Numbered from the stretch's first letter, positions 51,559 to 63,962 are shown. The stretch: 64,000 nt of DNA from Paenibacillus tarimensis (GCF_021532315.1 NZ_JAKGAO010000013.1:1-64000), one strand, 5' to 3'. Made by a program: numbers and translations. The notes: a model not told the origin generated them from the sequence alone.

Positions 51559-53106
51559 TTAATGCTTGAAGTGGCGTACCCCGGTCATGACCATCGCAAT
51601 GTTGTGTGCGTTCGCCACCGCAATGGATTCTTCGTCCTTAATGGAGCCTCCCGGCTGAATGACAGCAGTGATGCCTGCCTTGGCCGCGAGCTCCAGCGTA
51701 TCGCCCATCGGGAAGAAAGCATCCGAAGCCAGTACAGCGCCCTTCGCCTTCTCGCCTGCCTGCTCAATCGCAATGCGGGCTGCACCCACACGGTTCATTT
51801 GGCCGGCGCCAACCCCTACGGTCATATCATTTTGCGCCAGCAGAATCGCATTGGACTTCACATGCTTTACAACCTTCCAGCCAAACAGCAGCTGCTTCAG
51901 CTCTTCCTCGGTCGGCTTGCGGTTCGTCACAACCTTCAGATCAGCATCTGACAGCGAATGCACATCGCTCTGCTGCACGAGCATGCCGCCTTCAACCGAT
52001 GTGACCAGCCATTCCGGCTTGCGCTCCTTCGGTGCATGCAGCTCGCCCAGCTTCATCAGACGGATATTCTTCTTCTGCATGAGAACGTCCAGCGCTTCCT
52101 GTGTGAAATCTGGTGCTATAACAATTTCGAGGAAAATGTCATGCAGCAGCAGCGCCGTCTCGCGCTCCAATGTCCGGTTAGCCGCAACAATTCCGCCAAA
52201 GATCGACGTCGGATCAGCCGCATAAGCCTTCTGAAACGCCTCATGAACGGTAGCGCCAATTCCTACGCCGCACGGGTTCATATGCTTGACCGCTACAACG
52301 GCCGGCTCTTCAAATTCCTTCACAATGGCCAGCGCAGCATTCGCATCACTGATATTATTGTAGGACAGCTCCTTGCCATGCAGCTGAACCGCGGTCGTAA
52401 TGCTGCCTTCGGCAGCCAGCGGCTTCTTGTAGAAGGCCGCCTGCTGATGCGGGTTCTCGCCGTAGCGCAGGTCCTGCACCTTCTCATAGGTGACCGTATA
52501 AGACTCCGGCAGCGGCTCGCCGTTCAGCTTGGAGAGATAGTCGGAAATCAGCGCATCGTAGGCCGCCGTATGACGGAACACCTTAGCTGCCAGACGCTTG
52601 CGTGTCTCCAGCGTCGTGTCTCCGCCGGCCTGCAGCTCTTCCACCACGCCTGCGTAATCAGAGGAGTCAACCACCACAGTGACGAAGGCATGATTTTTGG
52701 CTGCAGAACGCAGCATTGTCGGACCGCCGATATCAATGTTCTCAATCGCATCCTCATAGGACACGCCCGGCTTCGCGATCGTCTCCTTGAACGGATAGAG
52801 ATTCACAACGACCAGATCGATATAGTCGAGGCCGAGTTCCTTCATCGCCTGCGTGTGCTCCTCATTATCCCGCACGGCCAAGAGGCCGCTATGTACAGCT
52901 GGATGAAGCGTCTTGACGCGTCCATCCATAATTTCCGGGAAGCCGGTCACATCCGAAATCCCGATCACCGGAATGCCTTCCTTCTCAAGCAGGGAAGCTG
53001 TTCCCCCGGTCGAAATAATCTCCACGCCCTGCGCCGCAAGCGCACGGGAGAATTCCACGATGCCTGTCTTGTCCGAAACACTGATTAACGCTCTGCGAAT
53101 AGCCAA
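51559..53106 (-). CDS. purH: Bifunctional AICAR transformylase / IMP cyclohydrolase
   Basis: Last two steps to IMP. 515 residues from TTG 53106, ten bases after AGGAGG; the longer frame has no site. N-terminal cyclohydrolase ([28 protein letters not shown]), C-terminal transformylase with [23 protein letters not shown] and the late [17 protein letters not shown]. Follows purN by 71 bases. Confidence 0.97.
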   Translation of the reverse strand: MAIRRALISVSDKTGIVEFSRALAAQGVEIISTGGTASLLEKEGIPVIGISDVTGFPEIMDGRVKTLHPAVHSGLLAVRDNEEHTQAMKELGLDYIDLVVVNLYPFKETIAKPGVSYEDAIENIDIGGPTMLRSAAKNHAFVTVVVDSSDYAGVVEELQAGGDTTLETRKRLAAKVFRHTAAYDALISDYLSKLNGEPLPESYTVTYEKVQDLRYGENPHQQAAFYKKPLAAEGSITTAVQLHGKELSYNNISDANAALAIVKEFEEPAVVAVKHMNPCGVGIGATVHEAFQKAYAADPTSIFGGIVAANRTLERETALLLHDIFLEIVIAPDFTQEALDVLMQKKNIRLMKLGELHAPKERKPEWLVTSVEGGMLVQQSDVHSLSDADLKVVTNRKPTEEELKQLLFGWKVVKHVKSNAILLAQNDMTVGVGAGQMNRVGAARIAIEQAGEKAKGAVLASDAFFPMGDTLELAAKAGITAVIQPGGSIKDEESIAVANAHNIAMVMTGVRHFKH

Positions 53107-53177
53107 AATACAGGTCCCTCCTAATAGTGGTTTTCTAGAATCCAGTTCCCCGGATCCGTTAGCAGTCATCTATCCGA

Positions 53178-53786
53178 TCAGCCTACATGAACATGCCGGC
53201 CGTCCAGCCGGACAAGCCCCTCGGCAATCTGTCCTATGGTCCAGGGCAGCAGCACCCGCTCCGTCTCCTGAATGCGGGCCGTAAGCGTCTCTTCCGTATC
53301 CCCCGGCAGCACATCGACGGTACGCTGGGCAATGATGGGTCCGGTGTCGAGGCCGCCGTCAACATAATGCACGGTAACCCCTGTCACCTTCACTCCGTAC
53401 TCCAGCGCCTGCCGGACTGCATGGATGCCGGTGAAAGCCGGCAGCAGCGAGGGATGAACATTAATCATACGGCTGTAATACGGCTCGATCAGCACGGGCG
53501 TGATCAGACGCATGTACCCCGCCAGCACAATCAATTCCACGCGCCGGCGCTTCAATGCCGCCAAAATTTCTTCCTCGTAAGCCTCCCGTGACGGGAAGGA
53601 CTTCGGTGCGAACAAGAAGGTATCCACACCGGCACGCTCTGCCCGTTCTACAACGGGCGCGCTCGCTTTATCGCAAACCAAAAGCTCGATGGACACATCG
53701 AGCTTTCCTGCCTGAACCGCATCCGAGATCGCCTGAAAGTTCGATCCGCTGCCGGATGCGAACACGGCGATTTTTAGCTTAGCCAT
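53178..53786 (-). CDS. purN: Phosphoribosylglycinamide formyltransferase
   Basis: Adds a formyl group from 10-formyl-THF to GAR. 202 residues. KIAVFASGSGSNFQAI at the start, catalytic NVHPSLLPAFTG (Asn-His) and VTVHYVDGGLDTGPII (His, Asp). Its ATG overlaps the purM stop by one base. Confidence 0.97.
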   Translation of the reverse strand: MAKLKIAVFASGSGSNFQAISDAVQAGKLDVSIELLVCDKASAPVVERAERAGVDTFLFAPKSFPSREAYEEEILAALKRRRVELIVLAGYMRLITPVLIEPYYSRMINVHPSLLPAFTGIHAVRQALEYGVKVTGVTVHYVDGGLDTGPIIAQRTVDVLPGDTEETLTARIQETERVLLPWTIGQIAEGLVRLDGRHVHVG

Positions 53787-54832
53787 TACACTTCAGCTCC
53801 CGTAAAGGTGACCACACGGCTTCCTTCTGTAACGCGGCCGATCCGGTATGCATCCATCTCCATGCCCTTCAGCAAATCAAGCGCCTGCGCAGCCTGATCT
53901 TCCGGCAGCACAACGACAAGGCCGATGCCCATGTTGAAGGTCGTGAACATGTCACGGTTTGTGATGCTTCCCTTCTCCTGCATCAGGCTGAAGATAGGCA
54001 GAACCGGCCAGGAGCCGTAATCGATCTCCACATTGACGCCCTCAGGCAGCATGCGTGGAATATTCTCGATAAAGCCGCCGCCTGTAATGTGGGCCATGCC
54101 CTTGACCTGCACCTGTTCGATGAGCTGCAGCGCAGGCTTCACATACAAGCGTGTCGGCTCCAGCAGAACGTCACCAAGCTTCGCGCCGCCTAGCTCCGGC
54201 AGCGTATCCTGCAGCGAATAGCCGGCCTGCTCCAGCATCAGCCTGCGTACCAGCGAGAAGCCGTTGCTGTGCACACCGCTGGAAGCGAGACCGATCACCG
54301 CATCGCCAGGCTTGATGGCCTTGCCGTCGATAATCTTCTTCTTGTCCACAATGCCGACCGTGAATCCGGCGATATCATATTCCTCTTCGCTGTACATGCC
54401 CGGCATCTCCGCGGTCTCACCGCCGATGAGTGCGCAGCCGGACTGCTCGCAGCCGTCCGCAATGCCTTTTACAATCGCTTCGATCTTCTCCGGCACCACC
54501 TTGCCGCAGGCCAGATAATCGAGGAAGAACAGAGGCTCTGCACCTTGTACAATGATGTCATTCACGCACATGGCTACGGCGTCGATTCCGATGGTGTCAT
54601 GCTTGTCCATGGCGAACGCCAGCTTCAGCTTCGTGCCAACGCCGTCGGTTCCCGATACGAGCACCGGCTCCTCGTACTTGTCCTTATTGAGGCCAAACAA
54701 GGCGCCGAACCCGCCCAGATCCGTCAGTACCTCGGGCCTGAACGTCCGCTTCACATGCTTCTTCATCCGTTCGACCGCTTCATTGCCTGCCGCTATATCG
54801 ACGCCGGCCTGTTTGTACGCTTCTGCCACCAT
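53786..54832 (-). CDS. purM: AIR synthetase
   Basis: Closes the imidazole ring (FGAM to AIR, ATP). 348 residues from ATG 54832 behind AAGGAGTG. Motifs: [75 protein letters not shown]. Confidence 0.97.
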   Translation of the reverse strand: MVAEAYKQAGVDIAAGNEAVERMKKHVKRTFRPEVLTDLGGFGALFGLNKDKYEEPVLVSGTDGVGTKLKLAFAMDKHDTIGIDAVAMCVNDIIVQGAEPLFFLDYLACGKVVPEKIEAIVKGIADGCEQSGCALIGGETAEMPGMYSEEEYDIAGFTVGIVDKKKIIDGKAIKPGDAVIGLASSGVHSNGFSLVRRLMLEQAGYSLQDTLPELGGAKLGDVLLEPTRLYVKPALQLIEQVQVKGMAHITGGGFIENIPRMLPEGVNVEIDYGSWPVLPIFSLMQEKGSITNRDMFTTFNMGIGLVVVLPEDQAAQALDLLKGMEMDAYRIGRVTEGSRVVTFTGAEV

Positions 54833-54864
54833 GGTCACTCCTTCAGTATTGTTCTAAGAGCAGC

Positions 54865-56352
54865 TTAACAGCTGCAGGATTTATCCGATGTAAAATCGAC
54901 CGGAGTCGGGTAATCATTGTCGAAGCACGCCATGCACAGCCCCCGGTTATGCTCGCCTTCATTGCCGCCGACCGCCTCTGTAAAGCCCTCGTTGCTCAGG
55001 AAGGTCAGGGTATCCGCGTTAATCAGCTGGCGAATCTCCTCAACCGTCTTGGAGCCTGCGATCAGCTCCTTGCGGTCCGGTGTATCAATGCCGTAGTAGC
55101 ACGGGTTCGCGAATGGCGGCGAGGTGATCCGCACATGGACCTCCGTCGCCCCAGCTTCCCGCAGCAAATTGACAATCCGGCGTGAGGTCGTGCCGCGCAC
55201 GATCGAGTCGTCAATCATGACCACGCGCTTGCCTTCAACCACCTTGCGCACTGCGCTCAGCTTCATCTTGACACCCTTCTCGCGCAGCTCCTGCGAGGGC
55301 TGGATGAACGTGCGGCCGGTGTACTTGTTCTTGATGAGCCCCAGCTCATACGGGATGCCCGTCTGCTCGGCATAACCGATCGCCGCCGAGATGCTGGAAT
55401 CCGGCACGCCGGTCACCACATCGGCATCGACGAACGATTCAATAGCGAGGCGGCTGCCCATGCGCTTGCGCGCGGAGTGCAGGTTAATCCCGCTGATATC
55501 GCTGTCCGGCCGGGCAAAATAGATGTACTCCATCGCACATACCGCGCGCCGCTCCAGGGGAACATAACGCTCCGTATGCATGCCTTCGCGGTCAAATATA
55601 ATGAGCTCGCCCGGCTCCACATCACGCTCATACTCTGCGCCGATTGTCTCAAGCGCACAGGTCTCCGATGCGAACACATACGCCTCGCCAAGCCGCCCGA
55701 TGACGAGCGGGCGCAGGCCATGCGGATCGGTAGCGATAAGCAGCTTGCTATTCGTCATAATTAAGAAGGCATAGCCGCCGATGAGCCGCTGCAGCGCATC
55801 TCTTGCCGCATTCACGAAATCCTTCGGCGAACGCGCAATCAGATGGGCAACAACCTCGGTATCGCTTGTCGTCTGAAAGATCGAACCGTTCGCTTCCAGC
55901 TCGCGCCGGATTTCCGGCGCATTGACGATATTGCCGTTGGTCGCGATACCAAGGTCCCCATCACGGTATTTGAACACCAGGGGCTGGGCATTCGCCAGGC
56001 CGCTGCCGCCGGATGTTGAGTAGCGGACATGGCCGATCGAACGGTCGCCCTGAAGGGCATCCAGCTTATCCTTGTCGAACACTTCCTTGACCAGGCCCAT
56101 GCCGCGATGATAGTTAAACACGCCGTCATGCTCCCGGTCTACCGTACAGATGCCGCAGCTTTCCTCGCCGCGGTGCTGCAGGGCATGAAGCCCGTAATAG
56201 CTGAGAGAAGCGGCGTCAGGGTGGCCGACCACCCCGAATACACCGCATTCCTCACGAAGCTTGTCGAATATGTCATCCCGGCCAATACCTTCGTTGTAGT
56301 GGCCGCCTCCGTCCGTCCACAGCTTGGAAAGCTGCTTCAGTTCATCAGACAT
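54865..56352 (-). CDS. purF: Amidophosphoribosyltransferase
   Basis: First committed step: PRPP + glutamine to phosphoribosylamine. 495 residues. The catalytic Cys is C36 in [13 protein letters not shown], implying removal of a 35-residue propeptide, longer than the 11 residues of Bacillus PurF. Four cysteines of the Fe-S cluster are present ([22 protein letters not shown]). PRPP loop [13 protein letters not shown]. Start overlaps purL by 16 bases, with GGAAGGA upstream. Confidence 0.97.
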   Translation of the reverse strand: MSDELKQLSKLWTDGGGHYNEGIGRDDIFDKLREECGVFGVVGHPDAASLSYYGLHALQHRGEESCGICTVDREHDGVFNYHRGMGLVKEVFDKDKLDALQGDRSIGHVRYSTSGGSGLANAQPLVFKYRDGDLGIATNGNIVNAPEIRRELEANGSIFQTTSDTEVVAHLIARSPKDFVNAARDALQRLIGGYAFLIMTNSKLLIATDPHGLRPLVIGRLGEAYVFASETCALETIGAEYERDVEPGELIIFDREGMHTERYVPLERRAVCAMEYIYFARPDSDISGINLHSARKRMGSRLAIESFVDADVVTGVPDSSISAAIGYAEQTGIPYELGLIKNKYTGRTFIQPSQELREKGVKMKLSAVRKVVEGKRVVMIDDSIVRGTTSRRIVNLLREAGATEVHVRITSPPFANPCYYGIDTPDRKELIAGSKTVEEIRQLINADTLTFLSNEGFTEAVGGNEGEHNRGLCMACFDNDYPTPVDFTSDKSCSC

Positions 56353-58580
56353 GGAATCGCATCCTTCCAGACCTTCTCCAGTTGTGTGACCGGCGCTGCA
56401 ATGCCGGCTTGTCCGTTTACGTTAATGGTCAGGCTGCTGCCTCCGACAGTTCCGATACGCGCGCAGGCTACGCCTGCTGCGCCAAGCTGCTCCAGCAGCG
56501 CTTCCGCCTTGTCCGGCTTCGCCGACAGCAGAATGCGCGACTGGGTTTCGCTGAATAGCGCGTGATCCGCGCGCAGGTCCGTGCTCAGCTCAAGCGCTGC
56601 ACCGATGCCGCCGCTGATGCAGGACTCTGCTGCTGCAGCCGCGAGGCCGCCCTCGGACAGGTCATGCGCTGAAGCGACAAGTCCGCCTTGGATCGCGCTA
56701 AGCACCGCGCCCAGCACCTTCTTCTCCAGAGCAAGGTCCAGCTGCGGCGGACGGCCTTCCGTACGTCCGTACAGTACATACTGCAGTTCACTGCCGCCAA
56801 GCTCGGCCTTCGTCTCGCCTACGAGGATAACGACGTCCCCCTCTGCCTTGAAGGCTTGGGTTGTAATATGATCAATATCATGAATGAGGCCGACCATGCC
56901 GACGACTGGCGTCGGGTAGATCGCACCCTTCGCATTCTCATTGTACAGACTCACATTGCCGCCGATAACCGGCGTATCCAGCACACGGCAGGCTTCCGCC
57001 ATACCGTCTACCGCCTTCTCAATCTGCCAGAAAACTTCCGGCTTCTCCGGGTTGCCAAAGTTCAGGTTGTCCGTAATGGCCAGCGGCTCGGCACCAGAGC
57101 ATACGATGTTGCGCGCCGCTTCGGCTACTGCAATCCGTCCTCCTACTTCAGGGTCCAGATATACATAACGGCCGTTGCAGTCCGTTGTCATCGCCAGGGC
57201 CTTGCGCGTGCCCGGCACGGTCACTACTGCAGCATCTGAGCCCGGGCGAACGGCCGTGCTTGTGCGGACCATGTAATCGTACTGGCTGTATACCCACTCC
57301 TTGCTCGATACCGTTGGCGAGGCAAGAACCTTCTCCAGCGCGCCTGTTAGATCCGTTACTTCTCCGTAAGCAGTCGTATCGATCTGCGCATTCGCTGCAT
57401 AATAAGCAGGCTCCTTGGACGGCTTATTATAGATCGGGCATTCATCGACAAGCGGCTTAACCGGCATGTCGGCAACCTGCTCGCCCTTATGGAACAGACG
57501 CAGACGGCCGTCATCCGTCACCTTGCCAACCTTGGCGCAGAGGATGCCCCAGCGCTCGAAGATCTCTCTCGCCTGTGCTTCATGCTGCGGCTCAATAACG
57601 AACAGCATCCGCTCCTGCGACTCGGACAGCATCATCTCGTAAGGCGTCATGCCTTCCTCACGCTGCGGCACCTCGTCCAGGTACAGTTCCAGACCGTTGC
57701 CTGCCTTGGCAGCCATCTCTGCGCTGGAGCAAGTCAGACCTGCCGCGCCCATATCCTGAATACCGAGTACGATACCGGTATCAATCAGCTCCAGACATGC
57801 TTCCATAACCAGCTTCTCCATGAAGGGATCGCCCACCTGAACGGCTGGACGCTTCGATTCCGATTCCTCTGTCAGCTCCTCGGAAGCGAAGGTCGCGCCA
57901 TGGATACCATCCCGGCCGGTCGCAGGACCGACATAGAATACCGGGTTGCCTACACCCTTGGCTACGCCCCGCTGGATTTTATCATGATCGATCAGGCCCA
58001 CGCACATCGCATTGACAAGCGGGTTACCCTCATAGCTCTCGTCAAACATGACTTCTCCGGCTACCGTCGGAATACCGATGCAGTTGCCGTAGCCGGCAAT
58101 ACCGCTGACAACATGCTCGAACAAGTACCGCACGCGCTCATTCTCAAGACGCCCGAAGCGCAGGCTGTTCAGCAGCGCAACCGGACGCGCGCCCATCGAG
58201 AAGATGTCGCGGATAATGCCGCCGACACCGGTCGCAGCACCCTGGTAAGGCTCAATCGCCGATGGATGGTTATGCGACTCGATCTTGAACACCACAGCCT
58301 GATTGTCACCGATATCCACGATGCCGGCGCCTTCACCAGGACCCATCAGGACACGGGGGCCTGTTACAGGGAAGCGGCGCAGGACAGGCTTGGAGTTCTT
58401 GTAGGAGCAGTGCTCCGACCACATAACGCTGAATACGCCGATCTCCGTATAGTTCGGCTTACGGCCAAGATGCCCGCAGATCAGGTCAAATTCCTTGTCC
58501 GTTACGCCCATCTGCTTGTAGATCTGCTGTTCCGCGATTTGCTCGGGAGTCGGTTCCTTAGCTGTTAACTGCTGCGCCAT
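56337..58580 (-). CDS. purL: FGAM synthase, large subunit
   Basis: Small-type PurL (747 residues) that needs PurQ and PurS for FGAR amidation. ATG 58580 has GGAGGG. Motifs: [67 protein letters not shown] and a second half with SCISGGIG and [13 protein letters not shown]. Its start overlaps purQ by 23 bases. Confidence 0.97.
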   Translation of the reverse strand: MAQQLTAKEPTPEQIAEQQIYKQMGVTDKEFDLICGHLGRKPNYTEIGVFSVMWSEHCSYKNSKPVLRRFPVTGPRVLMGPGEGAGIVDIGDNQAVVFKIESHNHPSAIEPYQGAATGVGGIIRDIFSMGARPVALLNSLRFGRLENERVRYLFEHVVSGIAGYGNCIGIPTVAGEVMFDESYEGNPLVNAMCVGLIDHDKIQRGVAKGVGNPVFYVGPATGRDGIHGATFASEELTEESESKRPAVQVGDPFMEKLVMEACLELIDTGIVLGIQDMGAAGLTCSSAEMAAKAGNGLELYLDEVPQREEGMTPYEMMLSESQERMLFVIEPQHEAQAREIFERWGILCAKVGKVTDDGRLRLFHKGEQVADMPVKPLVDECPIYNKPSKEPAYYAANAQIDTTAYGEVTDLTGALEKVLASPTVSSKEWVYSQYDYMVRTSTAVRPGSDAAVVTVPGTRKALAMTTDCNGRYVYLDPEVGGRIAVAEAARNIVCSGAEPLAITDNLNFGNPEKPEVFWQIEKAVDGMAEACRVLDTPVIGGNVSLYNENAKGAIYPTPVVGMVGLIHDIDHITTQAFKAEGDVVILVGETKAELGGSELQYVLYGRTEGRPPQLDLALEKKVLGAVLSAIQGGLVASAHDLSEGGLAAAAAESCISGGIGAALELSTDLRADHALFSETQSRILLSAKPDKAEALLEQLGAAGVACARIGTVGGSSLTINVNGQAGIAAPVTQLEKVWKDAIPCLMN

Positions 58581-59253
58581 GCTGTTCCCTCCATACATTC
58601 AAGATCGATGTAAACATCCGCTTGCCGTCCTCTGAGCCCAGCAGCTTGTCGACTGCGCGCTCCGGATGCGGCATCATGCCGACCACGTTGCCCTTCTCGT
58701 TGCAGATTCCCGCGATATCCTCAACCGAGCCGTTCGGATTCGCCCCCGCTACATAGCGGAACACGATCTGGTTGTTCGCCTTCAGCTGCGCCAGTGTCGT
58801 CTCGTCGCAATAGTAGTTGCCTTCGCCATGCGCGATCGGAACATCGATAATCTCGCCCTTGCTGTATTCGTTCGTGAACGGGGTCTCGTTATTGACAACC
58901 TCCAGAAGCGCCGAATGGCAGCGGAATTTCAAATTCTTGTTGCGTCGCAGTGCGCCCGGCAGAAGCCGTGCTTCTGTAAGGATCTGGAATCCGTTACAGA
59001 TGCCAAGCACATATTTGCCCGCTTCAGCAGCCTTCACAACCTCCGCCATAACAGGGGCAAACTGTGCAATCGCACCCGAGCGGAGGTAGTCGCCATAGGA
59101 GAATCCGCCAGGTACAATAATGGCGTCGTAAGCGGATAAATCCGTAGCGGTCTGCCATACATAGTCAACCGGCTGTCCGATCGTTTGCTCAACCGCTTTA
59201 TAGCAGTCAATATCACAGTTGGAGCCCGGAAAAACGATTACTGCAAACTTCAT
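58558..59253 (-). CDS. purQ: FGAM synthase, glutaminase subunit
   Basis: Releases ammonia from glutamine for PurL. 231 residues from ATG 59253 behind GGAGGG, the site lying in the last purS codons. Class I amidotransferase with nucleophile [14 protein letters not shown] and catalytic H/E in [10 protein letters not shown]. Confidence 0.97.
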   Translation of the reverse strand: MKFAVIVFPGSNCDIDCYKAVEQTIGQPVDYVWQTATDLSAYDAIIVPGGFSYGDYLRSGAIAQFAPVMAEVVKAAEAGKYVLGICNGFQILTEARLLPGALRRNKNLKFRCHSALLEVVNNETPFTNEYSKGEIIDVPIAHGEGNYYCDETTLAQLKANNQIVFRYVAGANPNGSVEDIAGICNEKGNVVGMMPHPERAVDKLLGSEDGKRMFTSILNVWREQHGAAVNS

Positions 59254-59257
59254 CGGT

Positions 59258-59500
59258 TTAGCCCTCCAATTCAAATCGGTAGTCTTCAATTACCGTATTC
59301 GCCAGCAGCTTCTCACACATCAGCGTCACTCTCTGCTCCGCTTCCAGACGGTCTGTCGTGTCCAATTCAAATTCCAGGTACTTGCCGATTCTGACCTTGC
59401 CGACCTCCTGAAAACCCATCGAATGAAGCGCGCCCTCAACCGCTGCTCCCTGCGGGTCCAATACGTTCTGTTTAATGGTGACATAAACCGTTGCTTTCAT
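59258..59500 (-). CDS. purS: FGAM synthase, PurS subunit
   Basis: 80 residues: [38 protein letters not shown]. Small bridge between PurL and PurQ in the FGAM synthase complex. AGGAGG precedes ATG 59500. Confidence 0.96.
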   Translation of the reverse strand: MKATVYVTIKQNVLDPQGAAVEGALHSMGFQEVGKVRIGKYLEFELDTTDRLEAEQRVTLMCEKLLANTVIEDYRFELEG

Positions 59501-59585
59501 CGTTTCCAGCCTCCTGTTCAATGGGTGAAGCCTCTGCTTTAATGATCCGCTATGATTGATTTGCTGGCTAAGCCAGCGACCGTGT

Positions 59586-60482
59586 CTATTCCGCTATGCT
59601 ATCGCCTGTAAGGCGGTTGTAGATATCCATGTATCTCCGGGTCGTCTCTTCCACGACGAGATCCGGCAGCCTGGCCGGCTCGCTGTTCCTGTCCCATGGC
59701 GTACCGGCCAGATAGGTGCGGACCGGCTCCTTGTCCATGCTGTCGATCTCGATATCAAGCGCGTAGGTTTCCTTTGCCCAGAAGCGCGAGGAATCCGGCG
59801 TGAACAGCTCGTCAATCAGGATGACCTGTCCGTCAATGACGCCAAATTCAAACTTACAGTCCGCAAGTATGATCTCCCGCTCCTCGCAGTAGCTCCTTGC
59901 AAACTCATACAGCTTCAGGCTCCGCTCCTTCAGCTCCTCCGCAAGCTCAGTCCCAACCAACTCACACATCCGCTCAAACGGGATATCCTCGTCATGGCCG
60001 ACATCGTTCTTCGCAGCCGGGGTGAACAGCGGCTTCTCAAGCCGTGCATTCTTGCGCATGCCCTCCGGGAGCTCAATGCCGTTCACCGAGCCTGACTGCT
60101 GATACTGTCTCCAGCCGCCACCCGTAATATAGCCGCGCACGACGCATTCAATATCAATCCGCTGCGCCTTCTTCGTGACCATGATCCGGTCCTTCAGCTG
60201 CTCCGCGTCCGTTACCAGACTGCCCAGCTTGTCCACATCCGTATGCACGACATGGTTAGGCTGCATCGTTTCCGTCAGATTAAACCAGAAGGCGCTGAGA
60301 CGGTTCAGTACGTTGCCCTTCTCCGGCACAGCCGGCTCCAGCACATAATCAAATGCCGAAATCCGGTCTGTCACCACAATCAAATAATGCTCGCCAAGAT
60401 CGTACAGCTCCCGCACCTTACCCTTGTAGAGCAGCGGGGCCTTGACTAAATGCTCTGCTGTTTCCAGCGCTTGTAGGCTCAT
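59586..60482 (-). CDS. purC: SAICAR synthase
   Basis: Joins aspartate to CAIR with ATP. About 298 residues from ATG 60482 (AGGAGGC). LLYKGKVRELYDLGEHYLIVVTDRISAFD at the N-terminus and the signature LADCKFEFG... LIDELFTPDSSRFW. The C-terminal extension (KEPVRTYLAG...) is long compared with Bacillus PurC (about 240 residues), closer to the longer family branch. Confidence 0.96.
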   Translation of the reverse strand: MSLQALETAEHLVKAPLLYKGKVRELYDLGEHYLIVVTDRISAFDYVLEPAVPEKGNVLNRLSAFWFNLTETMQPNHVVHTDVDKLGSLVTDAEQLKDRIMVTKKAQRIDIECVVRGYITGGGWRQYQQSGSVNGIELPEGMRKNARLEKPLFTPAAKNDVGHDEDIPFERMCELVGTELAEELKERSLKLYEFARSYCEEREIILADCKFEFGVIDGQVILIDELFTPDSSRFWAKETYALDIEIDSMDKEPVRTYLAGTPWDRNSEPARLPDLVVEETTRRYMDIYNRLTGDSIAE

Positions 60483-60555
60483 TATTACTGCCTCCTTCTC
60501 CTGGCGTTGCGATTGTATCAATAAGACGCTTCTCTATCGTCAAGCGTGCGGGTGA

Positions 60556-61851
60556 TCAGGACAGGCCAAGCCGGCGGAAAATTGTATCCACATGCTTCAG
60601 ATGCCAAGCCGGGTTAAAGCAGTCCTCAATCTCTTCCACGCTGAGCAGTTCTGTAATCTGCGGAGTCTCCAGGATAATATCCTTAAACTGCCGCTGCTCC
60701 TCCCACGCCTGCATTGCCCGCGGCTGTACCGTATCATACGCCTGCTCGCGGCTGAGCCCCTTGTCGATCAGCTTGGTCATAACGCGTCCGGAGAACGGCA
60801 CGCCGTAGGTACGCTGCATATTCCGCTTCATATTCTCCGGGAACACCTGCAGGTTCTTCAGAATATTGCCGAGACGGTTCAGCATGTAGTTCAGCAGCAT
60901 GGTCGCATCCGGGAGGATGACGCGCTCCACGGAGGAGTGGGAGATATCGCGCTCATGCCAGAGCGGCACGTTCTCATAAGCCGAAACCATATGGCCGCGG
61001 ATAACACGCGCCAGACCAGAGATGTTCTCGCAGCCAATCGGGTTGCGCTTGTGCGGCATCGCCGATGAGCCCTTCTGGCCCTTCGCGAACGGTTCCTCCA
61101 CCTCTCGGAATTCACTTTTCTGCAAAGCGCGGATCTCCGTGGCGAACTTGTCAAGCGAGGTCGCAATCAGCGCAAGAGTCGCCATATATTCCGCATGACG
61201 GTCGCGCTGCAAAGTCTGGGTCGAAATAGGAGCCGGCTTTGTGCCCAGCTTGCGGCAGACGAACTCCTCAACAAATGGGTCAATGTTGGCGTACGTACCG
61301 ACAGCACCGGATATTTTCCCGAACTGGACACCGTCCGCCGCATGCTCGAAGCGCTCCAGATTCCGTTTCATCTCTTCATACCAGAGCGCCAGCTTGAGTC
61401 CGAAGGTTGTCGGCTCGGCATGCACACCGTGCGTACGGCCCATCATCGGGGTATCCTTGTAGGCGATTGCCTGGTCGCGGAGGATCGTAATAAACCGTTC
61501 AATATCAGCACGCAGAATTTCGTTCGCCTGCCGCAGCAGGTAGCCAAGCGCCGTATCTACGACATCGGTCGAGGTCAGGCCGTAATGCACCCATTTGCGC
61601 TCCGGGCCGACCTTCTCCGATACCGCACGGGTAAACGCGATGACGTCATGCCGGGTCTCCTGCTCAATTTCATAGATCCGGTCGATGTCGAAGTCGGCCG
61701 AACGGCGCAGCGCCTCTACGTCTTCCTTCGGTATGACGCCAAGCTCTGCCCATGCTTCACAGGCGCACAGCTCCACTTCGAGCCATGCCTTAAATTTATT
61801 CTCCTCTGTCCAGATCGCTCTCATTTCCGGTCTGCTGTAACGTTCCAACAT
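60556..61851 (-). CDS. purB: Adenylosuccinate lyase
   Basis: Releases fumarate from SAICAR and from adenylosuccinate; works in both IMP and AMP synthesis. 431 residues. [30 protein letters not shown] and the signature loop [20 protein letters not shown] are intact. GGAGGG site. Confidence 0.97.
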   Translation of the reverse strand: MLERYSRPEMRAIWTEENKFKAWLEVELCACEAWAELGVIPKEDVEALRRSADFDIDRIYEIEQETRHDVIAFTRAVSEKVGPERKWVHYGLTSTDVVDTALGYLLRQANEILRADIERFITILRDQAIAYKDTPMMGRTHGVHAEPTTFGLKLALWYEEMKRNLERFEHAADGVQFGKISGAVGTYANIDPFVEEFVCRKLGTKPAPISTQTLQRDRHAEYMATLALIATSLDKFATEIRALQKSEFREVEEPFAKGQKGSSAMPHKRNPIGCENISGLARVIRGHMVSAYENVPLWHERDISHSSVERVILPDATMLLNYMLNRLGNILKNLQVFPENMKRNMQRTYGVPFSGRVMTKLIDKGLSREQAYDTVQPRAMQAWEEQRQFKDIILETPQITELLSVEEIEDCFNPAWHLKHVDTIFRRLGLS

Positions 61852-61857
61852 AATCGA

Positions 61858-63030
61858 TCAAACCCTCCAAATCGTCGTTTCGGCTATCCAGGCCAGTGCC
61901 GACTCCACATCGGCAGCCAGTACGTTGACATGGCCCATCTTCCGTTTATCCTTCGCTTCCTGCTTGCCGTACAAATGCACCTTAGGGGATACCCCGTGCC
62001 TGTCAGCCGCTTCATCATGCTCCCCAAGCCGCTCCAGCAGCGGCTGCACATGCTCGCCGAGCACGTTCACCATCACAACCGGCGTCATCAGCGACGGATC
62101 GCCTAGCGGCAGGTTGCAGACCGCGCGGATATGCTGCTCAAACTGCGAGGTGCGGCATGCTTCCATTGTGTAGTGTCCGCTGTTGTGGGGCCTTGGGGCC
62201 AGCTCGTTCACGTACAGCCCGTCCACCGAAGACCAGAACATCTCAACGGCTATCAGGCCTACCGCTCCAAGCCCTTCGGCAATCGCCTTCGCCAGCTCCT
62301 CTGCTTCCTCCAGCACCGCTTCCGGTACCCGTGCAGGGACAATGGACAGATGCAGAATATTGTCCACATGGATGTTCTCTGCAGCCGGGAACGTCTTAAT
62401 CTCGCCCCGGGAATTTCTGGCCGCGATAACGGAAAGCTCCTTATCGAAGCGGATGAACTGCTCCAGTACAAGCTCCGTGCCTGTTCCTGCCAGAGAATTA
62501 TAGGCTTCGGCCAGCTCATGGCCGCCTCTGATTACCCGCTGTCCCTTGCCGTCATAACCGCCCGTTGCCGTCTTGAGCACGCAGGGATAACCAAATCTCC
62601 CCGCCGCCTCTTCCAGGTCCGCAAGACTGGTAATCTCGGCATATGGCGCCACGCGCACACCCGCCGCTTCAATCGCTCTCTTCTCCCGAAGCCTGTGCTG
62701 CGTCGTATGCAGCAGCCTGCTGCCCTGCGGCACCAGTGACTCCGCCATCAGCATCTCGGCCACGCCGGCATCCACATTCTCAAATTCATAGGTGATGACA
62801 TCCGAGCGCGAGGCCAGCTGGCGGGCTGCTTCATGATCATCATAAGCAGCCTTGATCTGCTCCGCCACCTGCCCGCAGGGTGCATCATCCGCCGGGTCCA
62901 GTGTGATGAACCGGTAGCCCATGGCACTTCCCGCCAGAGCCATCATCCGCCCAAGCTGGCCGCCGCCGAGAATACCGACGGTGCTGCCCGGTAGCACAGG
63001 TGCATGTGACTGGGTGCGGATGCTGCTCAT
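61858..63030 (-). CDS. purK: N5-carboxyaminoimidazole ribonucleotide synthase
   Basis: ATP-dependent carboxylation of AIR to N5-CAIR. 390 residues, ATP-grasp: [62 protein letters not shown] overlap with the purE stop. Confidence 0.97.
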   Translation of the reverse strand: MSSIRTQSHAPVLPGSTVGILGGGQLGRMMALAGSAMGYRFITLDPADDAPCGQVAEQIKAAYDDHEAARQLASRSDVITYEFENVDAGVAEMLMAESLVPQGSRLLHTTQHRLREKRAIEAAGVRVAPYAEITSLADLEEAAGRFGYPCVLKTATGGYDGKGQRVIRGGHELAEAYNSLAGTGTELVLEQFIRFDKELSVIAARNSRGEIKTFPAAENIHVDNILHLSIVPARVPEAVLEEAEELAKAIAEGLGAVGLIAVEMFWSSVDGLYVNELAPRPHNSGHYTMEACRTSQFEQHIRAVCNLPLGDPSLMTPVVMVNVLGEHVQPLLERLGEHDEAADRHGVSPKVHLYGKQEAKDKRKMGHVNVLAADVESALAWIAETTIWRV

Positions 63031-63512
63031 AAAGTATCACTGCTTTCCATGACTTCCCTGCTGATCCGGTCACGCCTTGCCTGCACGCGCTGCTGCAGCT
63101 CCGGATCAAATGCCCCCAGCAGCTGTGCCGCCAGCAGTCCCGCATTCGTTCCCCCGGCGTTGCCGATGGCAACAGTCGCAACCGGGATGCCCCCCGGCAT
63201 CTGGACGATGGACAGCAGCGAATCCATGCCGCTTAGCGCCGATGATTTTACCGGAACGCCAATAACCGGAAGGATTGTCTTCGCAGCAACCATCCCGGGC
63301 AGATGCGCGGCGCCTCCTGCGCCCGCAATGATAACCTTCAGGCCGCGCGCGGCTGCCGTCTCGGCATACTCGAACATCAGGTCAGGCGTCCGGTGAGCCG
63401 ATACAACCTTCTTCTCATAAGGAATTTGCAGTTCTTCCAGAACATCGCAAGCCAGCTTCATGGTATCCCAGTCTGATTTGCTGCCCATGATGACGCCAAC
63501 AAGTGCTGACAT
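63027..63512 (-). CDS. purE: N5-CAIR mutase
   Basis: Moves the carboxylate from N5 to C4 of CAIR. 161 residues from ATG 63512 (AAGGTGG site). Class I Pur[52 protein letters not shown] and PVIGVPVKS. First gene of the operon. Confidence 0.97.
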   Translation of the reverse strand: MSALVGVIMGSKSDWDTMKLACDVLEELQIPYEKKVVSAHRTPDLMFEYAETAAARGLKVIIAGAGGAAHLPGMVAAKTILPVIGVPVKSSALSGMDSLLSIVQMPGGIPVATVAIGNAGGTNAGLLAAQLLGAFDPELQQRVQARRDRISREVMESSDTL

Positions 63513-63550
63513 GTAGTTACCCACCTTCTATATAAAGTGCCATACTGCCC

Positions 63551-63600
63551 AAAATAGAAAAATCCCGTCGGAACCCTTCTTGCAAAGGGCCCGATACGGG
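63551..63600 (-). terminator. Leader terminator before purE
   Basis: Minus strand CCCGT and inner GGGCCCTT pair with AAGGGTTCC and ACGGG, followed by ATTTTTCTATTTT, 40 bases before purE. Likely the off-state structure of the riboswitch-controlled leader. Confidence 0.75.
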
Positions 63601-63816
63601 ACGCGAGCTGATAATATGCCGTCTGTCCCGATCTTCTCGCATCTCCAGGGTCGGCGCATCTGCGCAGTTCCAGCCGCAGCAAGCACCGCCTCATCAATCG
63701 AATCGGCTTTGCACCAAACGCCCTGCAACCGCTGCATACAGCACATGAAACGCGGTTGTACGGAAATAGACAGCAGAAGGCTGCTCGTCTAGGGAGCAAC
63801 CTGTTTCTATTATCAT

Positions 63817-63886
63817 GCTCGTAGTCCGAAAATTTATGGTTTCCGGGTAGAAACTTCCAGGCCATATTCCTGAATTTATACGAGTT
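63817..63886 (-). promoter_or_regulatory. Guanine riboswitch aptamer of the pur operon
   Basis: Minus strand: ACTCGTATAA, GGAATATGGCC, GAAGTTTCTACC, ACCATAAAT and GGACTACGAG, the full purine-riboswitch core with P1 closed by CTCGTA/TACGAG. The base before TACG in ACTACG is C, not U, which selects guanine over adenine. About 215 bases separate it from the terminator at 63551-63600. Confidence 0.93.
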
Positions 63887-63925
63887 TGTATGAAAGTTCA
63901 CTTTATAACGCTTAAAACTTTCTTT

Positions 63926-63954
63926 AGTTTAACAATCCTCCTGTAGGTTGTCAA
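63926..63954 (-). promoter_or_regulatory. Sigma-A promoter of the pur operon
   Basis: Minus strand TTGACA (63949-63954), 17-base spacer, TAAACT (63926-63931). Confidence 0.75.
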
Positions 63955-63962
63955 CGTCAGAA

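Noticed and set aside
51958-53088. 376-aa frame antisense to purH
   Set aside because: Shadow of purH codon bias.
57489-58568. 359-aa frame antisense to purL
   Set aside because: Shadow of purL; no recognisable motif.
63458-63901. 147-aa minus-strand frame upstream of purE
   Set aside because: It is read through the guanine riboswitch aptamer and the leader terminator; no conserved protein motif.
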